From NCBI GenBank assembly GCA_025934395.1, contig JAICYC010000014.1, positions 1-53,808 on the forward strand: a stretch of 53,808 nucleotides of DNA. Direction: 5' to 3'. This DNA is from Solirubrobacteraceae bacterium (GTDB taxonomy: Bacteria > Actinomycetota > Thermoleophilia > Solirubrobacterales > Solirubrobacteraceae). The notes under the pieces are model-generated. The model saw only the letters and a program-made list of their open reading frames with translations. It did no database searches and was not told where the DNA came from. Of this stretch, positions 38,690 through 46,308 are shown in pieces; positions within the stretch are counted from its first letter, which is position 1; every line of letters begins with the position of its first letter. Made by a program: the position numbers and the translations under genes.

Positions 38690-39760
38690 ATGGACTTCCT
38701 CGTCGCCCGCGACGACCTGCACGACACGCGCATCGTGGAGGGCGCCGAGGAGCCCCGGCCCGCCGACGGCCAGGCGCTGCTCGCGGTCGACCGCTTCGGG
38801 CTGACCTCGAACAACATCACGTACGCGAAGTTCGGCGACGCGATGTCCTACTGGAAGTTCTTCCCCGCCGAGGAGGGGTGGGGACGCGTGCCGATGTGGG
38901 GCTTTGCAGACGTGATCGAGAGCCGGCACGAGCAGCTCGCGGAGGGCACCCGCCTCTACGGCTACCTGCCGCCGTCGAGCACCCTCTTGGTCGAGCCCGA
39001 GCGCGTGGGCCCGCGTGGCTTCGTCGACGCCTCCGCGCACCGGGCGGAGCTCCCCGCCGCGTACAACAGCTACGCGGCGACGAGCACCGATCCGGTCTAC
39101 GACGCAGAGCACGAGGACGAGCAGATGCTGCTCCGCCCCCTGTTCTTCACCTCGTGGCTGATCGACGACTTCCTGGCGGACGCCGACATGTTCGGCGCCG
39201 GCGCGGTGGTCATCTCGAGCGCGTCGAGCAAGACTGCGAGCGCGCTGGCACAGCTGCTCGCCCGGCGCGAGGGCGTGGACGTCGTCGGGCTGACCTCTGC
39301 GCGCGCGGCCGACTACGCCTCGAGCCTCGGCGTCTACGACCACGTGGTGAGATACGAGGACGCCTCCGAGCTGCCGGCGGGGCGCGCGGTCTACGTGGAC
39401 ATCGCAGGCGACGCGCAGGTCCGCTCCTCGGTCCACGAGCACTACGGCGCCGAGCTCGCGCACTCGGCGGTGGTGGGCGCCACCCATCACGACCGCATGG
39501 GCGAGGTTCCCGACACGCTCCCCGGACCGCGCCCGACTTTCTTCTTCGCCCCGGACCGCGTCGCCAAGCGCTCGGCGGAGTGGGGGCGCGAGGGCCTCGA
39601 ACAACGGCTCGCAGAGGCGTGGCGCCCGTACGTGGGCTGGGTGGAGGGCTGGCTGGGTGTGGTCCACGCGTCGGGCGGCGAGGCGCTGCGCGGCGCGTAC
39701 CTCGACCTGCTCGACGGGCGGATCGACCCGGCGCAGGCGCACGTGTTCACGCTGCGTTGA
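38690..39760 (+). CDS. DUF2855 family protein (operon gene 4)
   Basis: 356 residues, starting 1 nt after the cupin stop. The sequence matches what I know of DUF2855: a medium-chain-reductase-like protein with DRFGLTSNNITYAKFGDAM, YWKFFPAEEGWGRVPMWGFADV, GTRLYGYLPPS, FVDASAHRAELPAAYN and LLRPLFFTSWLIDDFL. AVVISSASSKTASALAQLL resembles a nucleotide-binding segment without a clean GxGxxG. The family has no assigned reaction. The company of a crotonase and an SDR suggests an NAD(P)-linked step on an acyl derivative. A terminator-like hairpin follows directly. Confidence 0.85.
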   Translation: MDFLVARDDLHDTRIVEGAEEPRPADGQALLAVDRFGLTSNNITYAKFGDAMSYWKFFPAEEGWGRVPMWGFADVIESRHEQLAEGTRLYGYLPPSSTLLVEPERVGPRGFVDASAHRAELPAAYNSYAATSTDPVYDAEHEDEQMLLRPLFFTSWLIDDFLADADMFGAGAVVISSASSKTASALAQLLARREGVDVVGLTSARAADYASSLGVYDHVVRYEDASELPAGRAVYVDIAGDAQVRSSVHEHYGAELAHSAVVGATHHDRMGEVPDTLPGPRPTFFFAPDRVAKRSAEWGREGLEQRLAEAWRPYVGWVEGWLGVVHASGGEALRGAYLDLLDGRIDPAQAHVFTLR

Positions 39761-39812
39761 GCGCCCGCGCGGGCGCCGGCCGCGCTGATCTCGGCGCCGC
39801 GTCTTGTTTATG
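39761..39812 (+). terminator. Terminator-like hairpin cluster after the crotonase-DUF2855 operon
   Basis: A 16-bp palindrome GCGCCCGCGCGGGCGC (39761-39776) begins directly after the stop codon. GGCGCCG (39771-39777) also pairs with CGGCGCC (39795-39801), followed by GCGTCTTGTTT. The weak T-rich run makes intrinsic termination plausible but not certain. Confidence 0.5.
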
Positions 39813-39874
39813 GCCCCGGCCGACCGGGTATCCCGAGCCTCGTCGCAGGGGCAATCCGGGGAACAGGAGACTTC

Positions 39875-41662
39875 ATGAGCGGGGGTTCGGCAGTTGGGCG
39901 GCGGGTGGTCGTCTCGCTCGTTGCGTCGATCTCGGCGGCGCTGCTGGCGCCGGGTATCGCGACGGCGGCCGAACCGGCGCCGTTCGGGCACGCCTGCACC
40001 GCGCAGAACGGCGTGCGCTTCTGCCCGAGCTCGTCCCTGGAACAGCGCGTGCCGTCGTTCGACGGCGTGCCGCTCGACGTCGACGTGACGCTGCCCGCAT
40101 CCGGGACGGGGCCGTTCCCGACGATCGTGATGCTCCACGGTTGGGGCGGCAGCAAGACCGACTTCGAGGCGAGCACCCCTGAAGGGGACGGCAACGAGAC
40201 GTACGACTACAACAACGTCTATTACGCCCAGCACGGCTTCGCGGTGGTCAACTACTCCGCCCGCGGGTGGGGCAACTCGTGCGGCTCGCTGGAATCACGC
40301 GCGACCGCAGGCTGCGCGGAAGGCTGGATCCGGCTCGCGGACCAGCGCTACGAGGCGCGCGACACCCAGTACCTGCTCGGCGTGCTCGCCGACGAGAAGG
40401 TCAGCAAGCCGACCGCGATCGGCGTCACCGGGATCTCCTACGGCGGCGGGCAGAGCATGGAGCTCGCCTGGCTGAAGAACCGCGTGCGCCTGCCGGGCGG
40501 CGAACTCGTGCCCTGGCGCAGCCCCAAAGGCAAGACGATGGCGATCCGCGCGGCCTACCCACGCTGGCCCTGGTCCGATCTCGTGGACGCGCTCGAGCCC
40601 AACGGTCGCTTCCTCGACACGGAAGTCGCCCCGTTCGGCCAGAGCTACGAACCGATCGGCGTGGAGATCCAGAGCTACGTCACGGGGTTGTTCGCGCTCG
40701 GTCAGGCGGAGGGCTACATCGCGCCCCCCGGCGCCGACCCCGAAGCGGAACTGACGAAATGGTTCGCGCTGCTGAACGCGGGCGAGCCGTTCCCGCTGGA
40801 AGCCGAAGAAATCGAGCACCAGATCTACAACTTCCACGACGCGCAGAGCCTCACCGGCCAGCCCGCGGCGATGCTGCTGCAGAGCGGCTGGACGGACGAA
40901 CTGTTCCCCGCCTCGCAATCGATCCGGGCCTACAACAAGGCGCTCTCCGAAAAAGGCATCGTGTCGATGCAGCTGGGCGATCTCGGCCACGCGCGCGGCT
41001 CCAACAAGCCGGGCGAGGACCACGCGCTCCAGGAACAGGGGGCGGCGTTCTTCGCAGCCCGCCTGAAGCGTGAAGGCACGCCGCCGGCGAACGCGAGCGT
41101 GACCGCGTACACGACGACCTGCCCGGAGAGCGAACCCGCGGGCGGCCCGTTCACCGCAAGGAAATGGTCGAAGCTGCACCCGCACGCGGTGACGATCTCC
41201 TCCGCGACCGCGCAGACGTTCACCTCGGCGGGCGGCAACCCGACGATCGCGGCCGAGTACGACCCGATCGCGGGCACGACGGAAGCATGCAAGGCGGTCA
41301 CCGCCGAAACCGAGCCCGACACCGCCAACTACACGCTCACGAGCCCCGGCTTCACGCTGATCGGCTCGCCGACCGTGACCGCCGACGTCGCGGTGACAGG
41401 CGTGTTCGGCGAGGTCACCGCCCGCCTGTGGGACGTGCTTGCAAGCGGCGAACAGCGTCTCGTCTCACGCGGCGTGTACCGCCTCGCCGAAAACCAGCAG
41501 GGCTCGATCACGTTCCAGCTGCACGCCAACGGCTACACGTTCGCAGCGGGCGACACGGTCAAGCTCCAGCTGCTCGGCCGCGACACGCCCTACTACCGGG
41601 CGAGCAACGGCACGTTCAGCGTCGAAGTGAAGAGCCTCACCGCCACGCTGCCGACGCTGTAG
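39875..41662 (+). CDS. Secreted Xaa-Pro dipeptidyl-peptidase / CocE-type serine hydrolase (S15)
   Basis: 595 residues from ATG 39875, with AGGAG 5 nt upstream. A signal peptide (RRVVVSLVASISAALLAPGIATA) leads to an alpha/beta hydrolase: VMLHGWGG (oxyanion), GISYGGGQSM (nucleophile Ser about 188), Asp in SGWTDELFP and His in LGHARGSN. A C-terminal jelly-roll domain (about 450-595, SPTVTADVAVTG...VKLQLLGRD) is the usual S15/CocE cap. Cys40/50 and Cys136/147 could form disulfides. It would cleave Xaa-Pro peptides or esters outside the cell. Glutamate is often GAA, as in the Ig-repeat gene. Confidence 0.88.
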   Translation: MSGGSAVGRRVVVSLVASISAALLAPGIATAAEPAPFGHACTAQNGVRFCPSSSLEQRVPSFDGVPLDVDVTLPASGTGPFPTIVMLHGWGGSKTDFEASTPEGDGNETYDYNNVYYAQHGFAVVNYSARGWGNSCGSLESRATAGCAEGWIRLADQRYEARDTQYLLGVLADEKVSKPTAIGVTGISYGGGQSMELAWLKNRVRLPGGELVPWRSPKGKTMAIRAAYPRWPWSDLVDALEPNGRFLDTEVAPFGQSYEPIGVEIQSYVTGLFALGQAEGYIAPPGADPEAELTKWFALLNAGEPFPLEAEEIEHQIYNFHDAQSLTGQPAAMLLQSGWTDELFPASQSIRAYNKALSEKGIVSMQLGDLGHARGSNKPGEDHALQEQGAAFFAARLKREGTPPANASVTAYTTTCPESEPAGGPFTARKWSKLHPHAVTISSATAQTFTSAGGNPTIAAEYDPIAGTTEACKAVTAETEPDTANYTLTSPGFTLIGSPTVTADVAVTGVFGEVTARLWDVLASGEQRLVSRGVYRLAENQQGSITFQLHANGYTFAAGDTVKLQLLGRDTPYYRASNGTFSVEVKSLTATLPTL

Positions 41663-41768
41663 CGCACGCCTCGAGGATCCCGCGGCGCGCGCGACCCACC
41701 ACCGCGCGCGCCGTGCGAACATGTCGCGCGCGCCGCCGCACGAGACCACGATCCCCAAGGAGCCGAAG

Positions 41769-42449
41769 ATGCCCGATATCGAGTTCGCCACCAGCGCAGG
41801 CACCACGCCCGGCTATCTCGCGACGCCCGCGAGCGGCAGCGGTCCGGCCACGATCGTGCTGCAGGAGTGGTGGGGTCTCGACCAGAGCATCCGCTCGATC
41901 TGCGACCGCTTCGCCGCAGAGGGGTTCTTCGCGCTCGCACCGGACCTGTACCGCGGCGAGACCACCACCCAGCCCAGCGAGGCCGAACAGAAGATGATGG
42001 CGATGTCGATGGAGCAGGCCGAGCAGGACATGTGCGGCGCAGCCGAGCACCTGCGCGCGCAGGACGGGGTGACGGGGAGCGGTGTGGGGTCGGTGGGCTT
42101 CTGCCTCGGCGGCGGGCTGTCGGTGTGGGCTGCGGCGACATGCCCCGCGATCACCGCGGCGGTGACCTACTACTACGTGATGCCGCACGGAAAGCCCGAC
42201 TTCAGCAAGCTCAAAGGGCCGGTGCTGGGGCACTTCGGGACCGCCGACGCGTTCATCCCCACCGATGACGCGAAGGCGCTCGAACAGGAGATCGCCGCCG
42301 CGGGCGGCAACGTGGAGTTCCACTACTACGAGGGCGCCGGACACGCGTTCTTCGCCGACCACGACCGCCTCGGCACCCACGACCCCGCGAAGGCGGAGGA
42401 GTCGTGGGGGCGCACGGTGGGCTTCCTGCGCAGCGCTCTCGGCTCCTGA
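41769..42449 (+). CDS. Dienelactone hydrolase family protein
   Basis: 226 residues from ATG 41769, with AAGGAG 6 nt upstream; the frame is open to 41721 but lacks a ribosome site there. Catalytic residues: Cys in VGFCLGGGLS (about 108), Asp in FGTADAFIP and His in GAGHAFFAD, with QEWWGLDQSI as the oxyanion-side strand. This is a closer match to classical carboxymethylenebutenolidase than the paralogue at 20942-21670. No other aromatic-degradation genes are near. The next gene probably starts inside its 3' end. Confidence 0.92.
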   Translation: MPDIEFATSAGTTPGYLATPASGSGPATIVLQEWWGLDQSIRSICDRFAAEGFFALAPDLYRGETTTQPSEAEQKMMAMSMEQAEQDMCGAAEHLRAQDGVTGSGVGSVGFCLGGGLSVWAAATCPAITAAVTYYYVMPHGKPDFSKLKGPVLGHFGTADAFIPTDDAKALEQEIAAAGGNVEFHYYEGAGHAFFADHDRLGTHDPAKAEESWGRTVGFLRSALGS

Positions 42450-43777
42450 GCGCAGCCGGCGCCATACGGGCAGCGCTCGCCGCGTGCGCGACCGCGCTCG
42501 GGGCGGCTGCCGCCGCGGCTCCCGCTCCGGCGGCGCCGGACGGCGCGGCCTGGTCGGCGCCGGCGACGCTGAGCGCTTGTGCCGGCGGCGCGCCCGCGCG
42601 GGTGGTGTTCCCGAGCGACAGCCCCACGCATGCAACGGGCCCGGGGCTGGCGGTGTGGGCGGGCGCGCCCGCCTGCGCGGGGGGCGCGGGGACGCACGTC
42701 GCTGCGATCGGCGCGAGCGACCTCCCGGGGCGGCCTGCGGCGCTTGCGCTGCACGGCGCCCTCGCTGCGGCGGCGCCGCACGGCCGGGTCGTGGTGGCGG
42801 GAGCGACCGCGGCGGGCGAGGCGGGGCTGGTGGAAGGGGTGGCGGGCAGCTCGCTGATGCCGCTCGCCGCAGCGGCCGGCTCGGCGGCGCCGCTGACGCT
42901 GACCACCGCCTACCTCGGTGACGTGGCCTTCGGCGCGTCGGGCGCCGGCGGCGGGCTGCGGGTGCGGATCGAGCGCTGGTTCGCGCACGCATTCGGGCCG
43001 TGGCTGCAGATCGAGACGCGCGGAGCGGTCACAGACCCCACGCTCGCGCTCGACTACCGGACGGATCTCACGGCGGTCTGGCAGGAGCGCGGCGCGATCT
43101 ACGCACGCGACCTCCCCGCGTCCGGGGCCCCGCAACCGCGCCTGCGCCTCGCCTCCGCGCCCGGCAGGGTCCACATCGCGGCGCTGCGCAGCGACGACAA
43201 CCGCGCGATCGTGGTGTGGAGCGAACAGCGCGCGGGCACCACCCGCGTCTACCTCGACCAGTCGGGGACAGGAGTGCGCTTCGGCGCCCCGCAGCTGCTC
43301 GAGCGCTTCCAGAACCCCTACGGCAGCGCCGCGCCGGCGGCCTCGCCGCAGCTCGTGCGGCTGCGCTCCGAGAGCGTGATGGTCGCCTGGGCGGGCGCGA
43401 GCGCGGGGCATTGGGCCGTGCGCGCGGCGCCGATCGACCAGCTCGGGCTGCGGCGCGTGAGCACGATCTCGCCGGAAGGCACCGACGCGCTCCTCGCAGC
43501 GCTCGCGCCGGCCCCCGACGGCGGCGCGCTGGCGTTGTGGACGGAGCCGCAGCTCCGCGGCGGCGCTCCGAACCCCCACAGCGTCGCGATCGCGGCCGCC
43601 CGGGGGATCGACACGAACCCCGGGCTGGCGGCGTTCGCGGCGCCCGAGCGGGTGGCTGCTCCGGGCCCGTACGCGGCGCCGAGCGTGGCGGTCGACCCCC
43701 GCAGCGACCGCGCGCTGGCGGTCTGGCGCGAAGCGGGAGGCGCGCTGCGCTACTCGCTGCGAACGCCGCCCGGCTGA
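42404..43777 (+). CDS. Secreted or surface protein of unknown function, probably a beta-propeller
   Basis: 457 residues from GTG 42404, the only standard start before the signal peptide; this means a 46-bp overlap with the hydrolase gene. A CTG or TTG start just after that gene cannot be excluded. The signal region is RLLSAAGAIRAALAACATALGAAAAAA. The rest is beta-rich with repeated units ending in a Trp strand: LAVWAGAP, LTAVWQERG, AIVVWSEQR, VMVAWAGAS, LALWTEPQ and LAVWREAGG, spaced 30-80 residues apart. This resembles sialidase/BNR-like blades, and a propeller is inferred. No catalytic residues are recognised. The last blade closes at the C-terminus. Confidence 0.7.
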   Translation: MGAHGGLPAQRSRLLSAAGAIRAALAACATALGAAAAAAPAPAAPDGAAWSAPATLSACAGGAPARVVFPSDSPTHATGPGLAVWAGAPACAGGAGTHVAAIGASDLPGRPAALALHGALAAAAPHGRVVVAGATAAGEAGLVEGVAGSSLMPLAAAAGSAAPLTLTTAYLGDVAFGASGAGGGLRVRIERWFAHAFGPWLQIETRGAVTDPTLALDYRTDLTAVWQERGAIYARDLPASGAPQPRLRLASAPGRVHIAALRSDDNRAIVVWSEQRAGTTRVYLDQSGTGVRFGAPQLLERFQNPYGSAAPAASPQLVRLRSESVMVAWAGASAGHWAVRAAPIDQLGLRRVSTISPEGTDALLAALAPAPDGGALALWTEPQLRGGAPNPHSVAIAAARGIDTNPGLAAFAAPERVAAPGPYAAPSVAVDPRSDRALAVWREAGGALRYSLRTPPG

Positions 43778-43825
43778 CGGGCCGCACGGCACCGCGTCGC
43801 CGCAATAGGGAAGGATGCGGGCTCA

Positions 43826-44554
43826 ATGGACAGGGACTACGAGCTTCAGACGCACCAGGCCGAGAACCGTCACTGGTGGTACCGGGGCCGCCGAACGGTG
43901 ATCGAGCGAGTGCTCGACGCGTTGGGCCTGCCGACGCCTGCGCGGATCCTCGACGCGGGCTGCGGCAGCGGGCGGAACATGATCGAGCTCGCGCGGCGCG
44001 GAGCGGTGACGGGCGTCGAGCTGTCGCACACGAGCGTCGAGCTCGCCCGTGCCCGGGGCTGCGGCGAGGTGATCGAGGGCTCGGTCCTGGACATGCCGTT
44101 TCCCGATGACGCGTTCGACCTCGCGGTGAGCCTCGACGTGATCGAGCATCTCGAGGACGACCTCGCGGCGCTGCGCGAGCTGCGGCGAACCGTCGCCCAG
44201 GGCGGCGCGCTGGTCGTGACCGTGCCGGCGTACCAGTGGCTGTGGAGCGGCCACGACGTGATCAACCACCACCACCGCCGCTACACGCGCGCCTCGCTGC
44301 AGCGCGTCGCCGAGCAGGCGGGCTGGAAGCTCGCGCGCACCACGTACTTCAACTCGCTGCTGCTCCCCGTGGCGATCGTGCTGCGCGTGCTCGACCGGTT
44401 CAACACGAAGACCACCGAGTCGAGCCTCGATCTGTGGGTCCCCCCCGAGCCGCTGAATCGCCTGCTCGAGCAGCCGCTGGCGCTGGAGGCGGCCGCGATC
44501 GGCCGCGGCGGGCGGATCCCCGCGGGCCTGTCGCTGCTCGCCGTGTTCCGCTAG
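43826..44554 (+). CDS. Class I SAM-dependent methyltransferase
   Basis: 242 residues, with GGGAAGGA about 10 nt upstream of ATG 43826. Rossmann methyltransferase motifs: ILDAGCGSGRNM (SAM glycine loop, about 42-53), TGVELS (acidic end of strand 2), EGSVLDMPFPDDAFDLAVSLDVIEHL (motifs II/III) and GGALVVTVPAYQWL. HWWYRGRRTVIERVL at the N-terminus and HRRYTRASL are typical of the Ubie/Methyltransf_11 group linked to cell-surface glycan or lipid genes. The substrate is unknown. It sits tail-to-tail with GtrA, sharing 4 bp (CTAG). Confidence 0.9.
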   Translation: MDRDYELQTHQAENRHWWYRGRRTVIERVLDALGLPTPARILDAGCGSGRNMIELARRGAVTGVELSHTSVELARARGCGEVIEGSVLDMPFPDDAFDLAVSLDVIEHLEDDLAALRELRRTVAQGGALVVTVPAYQWLWSGHDVINHHHRRYTRASLQRVAEQAGWKLARTTYFNSLLLPVAIVLRVLDRFNTKTTESSLDLWVPPEPLNRLLEQPLALEAAAIGRGGRIPAGLSLLAVFR

Positions 44555-45123
44555 AGCGGCTTGGCCGAGCCGGCCACGGGCGACTCGGGCGAGGCCGGCG
44601 AGCCGGGCGTGCCCGTCGGCGCCGGCTGCGCGGTGCCGGCGGCGAGCGGCTCGGGCGCGTCGTGGATCGGGAACGTCCAGTGGCGGTTGGCGAAGAACGT
44701 GCTGACGGTGACGATCACGGTCGCAACCCCCTGGCCGAGCAGCTCGTCGAGCCCTGCGCCGCCGACGAACAGGGCGAGCAGGGCCAGGTTGAGGCCGAGG
44801 CCGCAGCCCTGCACGACCGCCCACCGCACAGGCGTCATCGAATCGCCGACGTGCTCTGCGAACGTCCAGCGCCGGTTCAGCAGGAAGCTGTTCGTGGTCC
44901 CGACGATGAAGCCGATCGCGGAGGCGGCGAGGTACCAGACGCCGAACACCTTCAGCAGCAGCGTGTAGACGAGGAACGTGAGGAGCGTGTTGCTGACGCC
45001 CACGATCCCGAACTTCACGAACTGCACCGCGACCGGATGGGCGATCCGCTCAGCGAGAGCGGCGCAGGCACGCAGGAAGCGGGGTCTGGACGATTCGCTG
45101 CGCGCGGGCATGTTTTCAAGCAT
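44551..45123 (-). CDS. GtrA-family membrane protein
   Basis: 190 residues from ATG 45123 (MLENMPARS); ATG 45111 is the alternative and neither has a Shine-Dalgarno. Four transmembrane helices as in GtrA/Dpm2-like proteins: VKFGIVGVSNTLLTFLVYTLL, YLAASAIGFIVGTTNSFLLNRRWTF (family motif N-R-x-W-T-F), VVQGCGLGLNLALLALFV and VATVIVTVSTFFANRHWTF. A Pro/Ala/Gly/Ser-rich cytosolic tail follows. GtrA proteins assist flipping of undecaprenyl-phosphate-linked sugars. The divergent GtrB-like transferase gene 90 bp away is the expected partner. Confidence 0.93.
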   Translation of the reverse strand: MLENMPARSESSRPRFLRACAALAERIAHPVAVQFVKFGIVGVSNTLLTFLVYTLLLKVFGVWYLAASAIGFIVGTTNSFLLNRRWTFAEHVGDSMTPVRWAVVQGCGLGLNLALLALFVGGAGLDELLGQGVATVIVTVSTFFANRHWTFPIHDAPEPLAAGTAQPAPTGTPGSPASPESPVAGSAKPL

Positions 45124-45213
45124 GAACGATAAATTTGATCGGAGGATTAACGGGATAGGCGACAATCTGTCGCAGAGAAGGCCGCGCTCACCCCTCACCG
45201 ACGAGTCACAGCC
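45124..45213. promoter_or_regulatory. AT-richer divergent promoter region between GtrA and GtrB-like genes
   Basis: This 90-bp gap holds AAATTTGATC and GGATTAACGGGATAGG, far less GC-rich than the surroundings. It also contains an inverted repeat CGACA-ATC-TGTCG (45160-45172). Promoters in both directions are expected here; I cannot assign -10/-35 pairs with confidence. Confidence 0.45.
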
Positions 45214-46233
45214 ATGTCCGAGAACCCCCTCCGCACACCGACGCTGTTGAGCGTGGTCGCTCCCGTCTACGACGAGGAGGAGCTGATCGAGCAGTTCGTG
45301 GCGCGCGCGACGGCGGCTGTTGCGGACTACGAGTTCGAGCTGGTGCTCGTCAACGACGGCAGCCACGACAGCACGCCCGAGAAGCTCGACCGCCTGGCCG
45401 CTGCCGATCCACGCGTGCGCGTGATCCACCTCTCGCGCAACTTCGGCCACCAGGCGGCGCTCACCGCGGGCCTCGAGCACGCGGTGGGAGACGTCGTGGC
45501 GATGATCGACGCGGACCTGCAGGACCCGCCGGAGCTGATCCCCGAGATGGTGGCCCAGTGGAGCCAGGGCGCCGACGTGGTCTACGCGGTGCGCAAGGAG
45601 CGCGAGGGCGAGACCGCCTTCAAGCTCGCCACCGCGTCGTGGTTCTACAAGCTGTTCGACAAGCTCGCGCAGGTCGACCTCGAGCCGAACTCGGGCGACT
45701 TCCGGCTGCTCGACCGGCGCGCGCTCGACGCCCTGCTGGCGATGACCGAGCGTTCGCGCTTTCTGCGCGGCATGACGGTGTGGGTGGGCTTCAACCAGAC
45801 GGCCGTCGCCTACCAGCGCGACGCGCGCCACGCCGGCGAGACCAAGTACACGCTGCGGCGCATGCTGCGGTTCTCGCTCGACGCGATCGCGTCGTTCTCG
45901 CACCTGCCGCTGCAGCTGGCGACATACGCGGGGATCCTCTCTGCGGGGGTCGCGTTCGTAGCGATCCCGGTCGTGATCGCGCTGCGGATCGCGGACTCCT
46001 ACCTGCCCGGCTTCGGCTCGATCACGATCGCGATCCTGCTCCTCGGCGGCATCCAGCTGATCGCGATCGGCGTGATCGGCGAGTACGTGGGGCGCATCTA
46101 CGACGAGGTCAAGCACCGCCCGCTGTACATCGTGCGCGAAGAGCGCAACCGTCCCACGAGCACCTCGCGGTTCGTCAGCCCCCCCGCCACGCGCGCGGGA
46201 CTGCCGGCGCGCACGCCCGAGCGCATCTCCTGA
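45214..46233 (+). CDS. Family 2 glycosyltransferase, GtrB / polyprenyl-phosphate sugar transferase type
   Basis: 339 residues, ATG 45214. GT-A fold: SVVAPVYDEEELIEQF, VLVNDGSHDST, RNFGHQAALTAGL and DADLQDPPELI (about 99-109), whose Asp residues bind metal and nucleotide sugar. GDFRLLDRRALDAL and LRGMTVWVGF are typical of GtrB/DPM1-like enzymes. Two C-terminal transmembrane helices lie at about 233-256 and 266-290. It would move glucose or mannose onto undecaprenyl phosphate on the inner face, with GtrA aiding transfer outwards, for decoration of a cell-wall glycan. Confidence 0.93.
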   Translation: MSENPLRTPTLLSVVAPVYDEEELIEQFVARATAAVADYEFELVLVNDGSHDSTPEKLDRLAAADPRVRVIHLSRNFGHQAALTAGLEHAVGDVVAMIDADLQDPPELIPEMVAQWSQGADVVYAVRKEREGETAFKLATASWFYKLFDKLAQVDLEPNSGDFRLLDRRALDALLAMTERSRFLRGMTVWVGFNQTAVAYQRDARHAGETKYTLRRMLRFSLDAIASFSHLPLQLATYAGILSAGVAFVAIPVVIALRIADSYLPGFGSITIAILLLGGIQLIAIGVIGEYVGRIYDEVKHRPLYIVREERNRPTSTSRFVSPPATRAGLPARTPERIS

Positions 46234-46308
46234 GCGCGGCCACCCGGCCGCTCGCCCTCCGCGCGGCCGACCGCGACATGCGCCGCTCGCGCGTGTTCTC
46301 ATGCGCTG

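Noticed and set aside
37025-40234. Minus-strand open frame of 1069 codons opposite the crotonase operon
   Set aside because: No motif, extreme composition, and it runs across several well-supported plus-strand genes and their coupled junctions.
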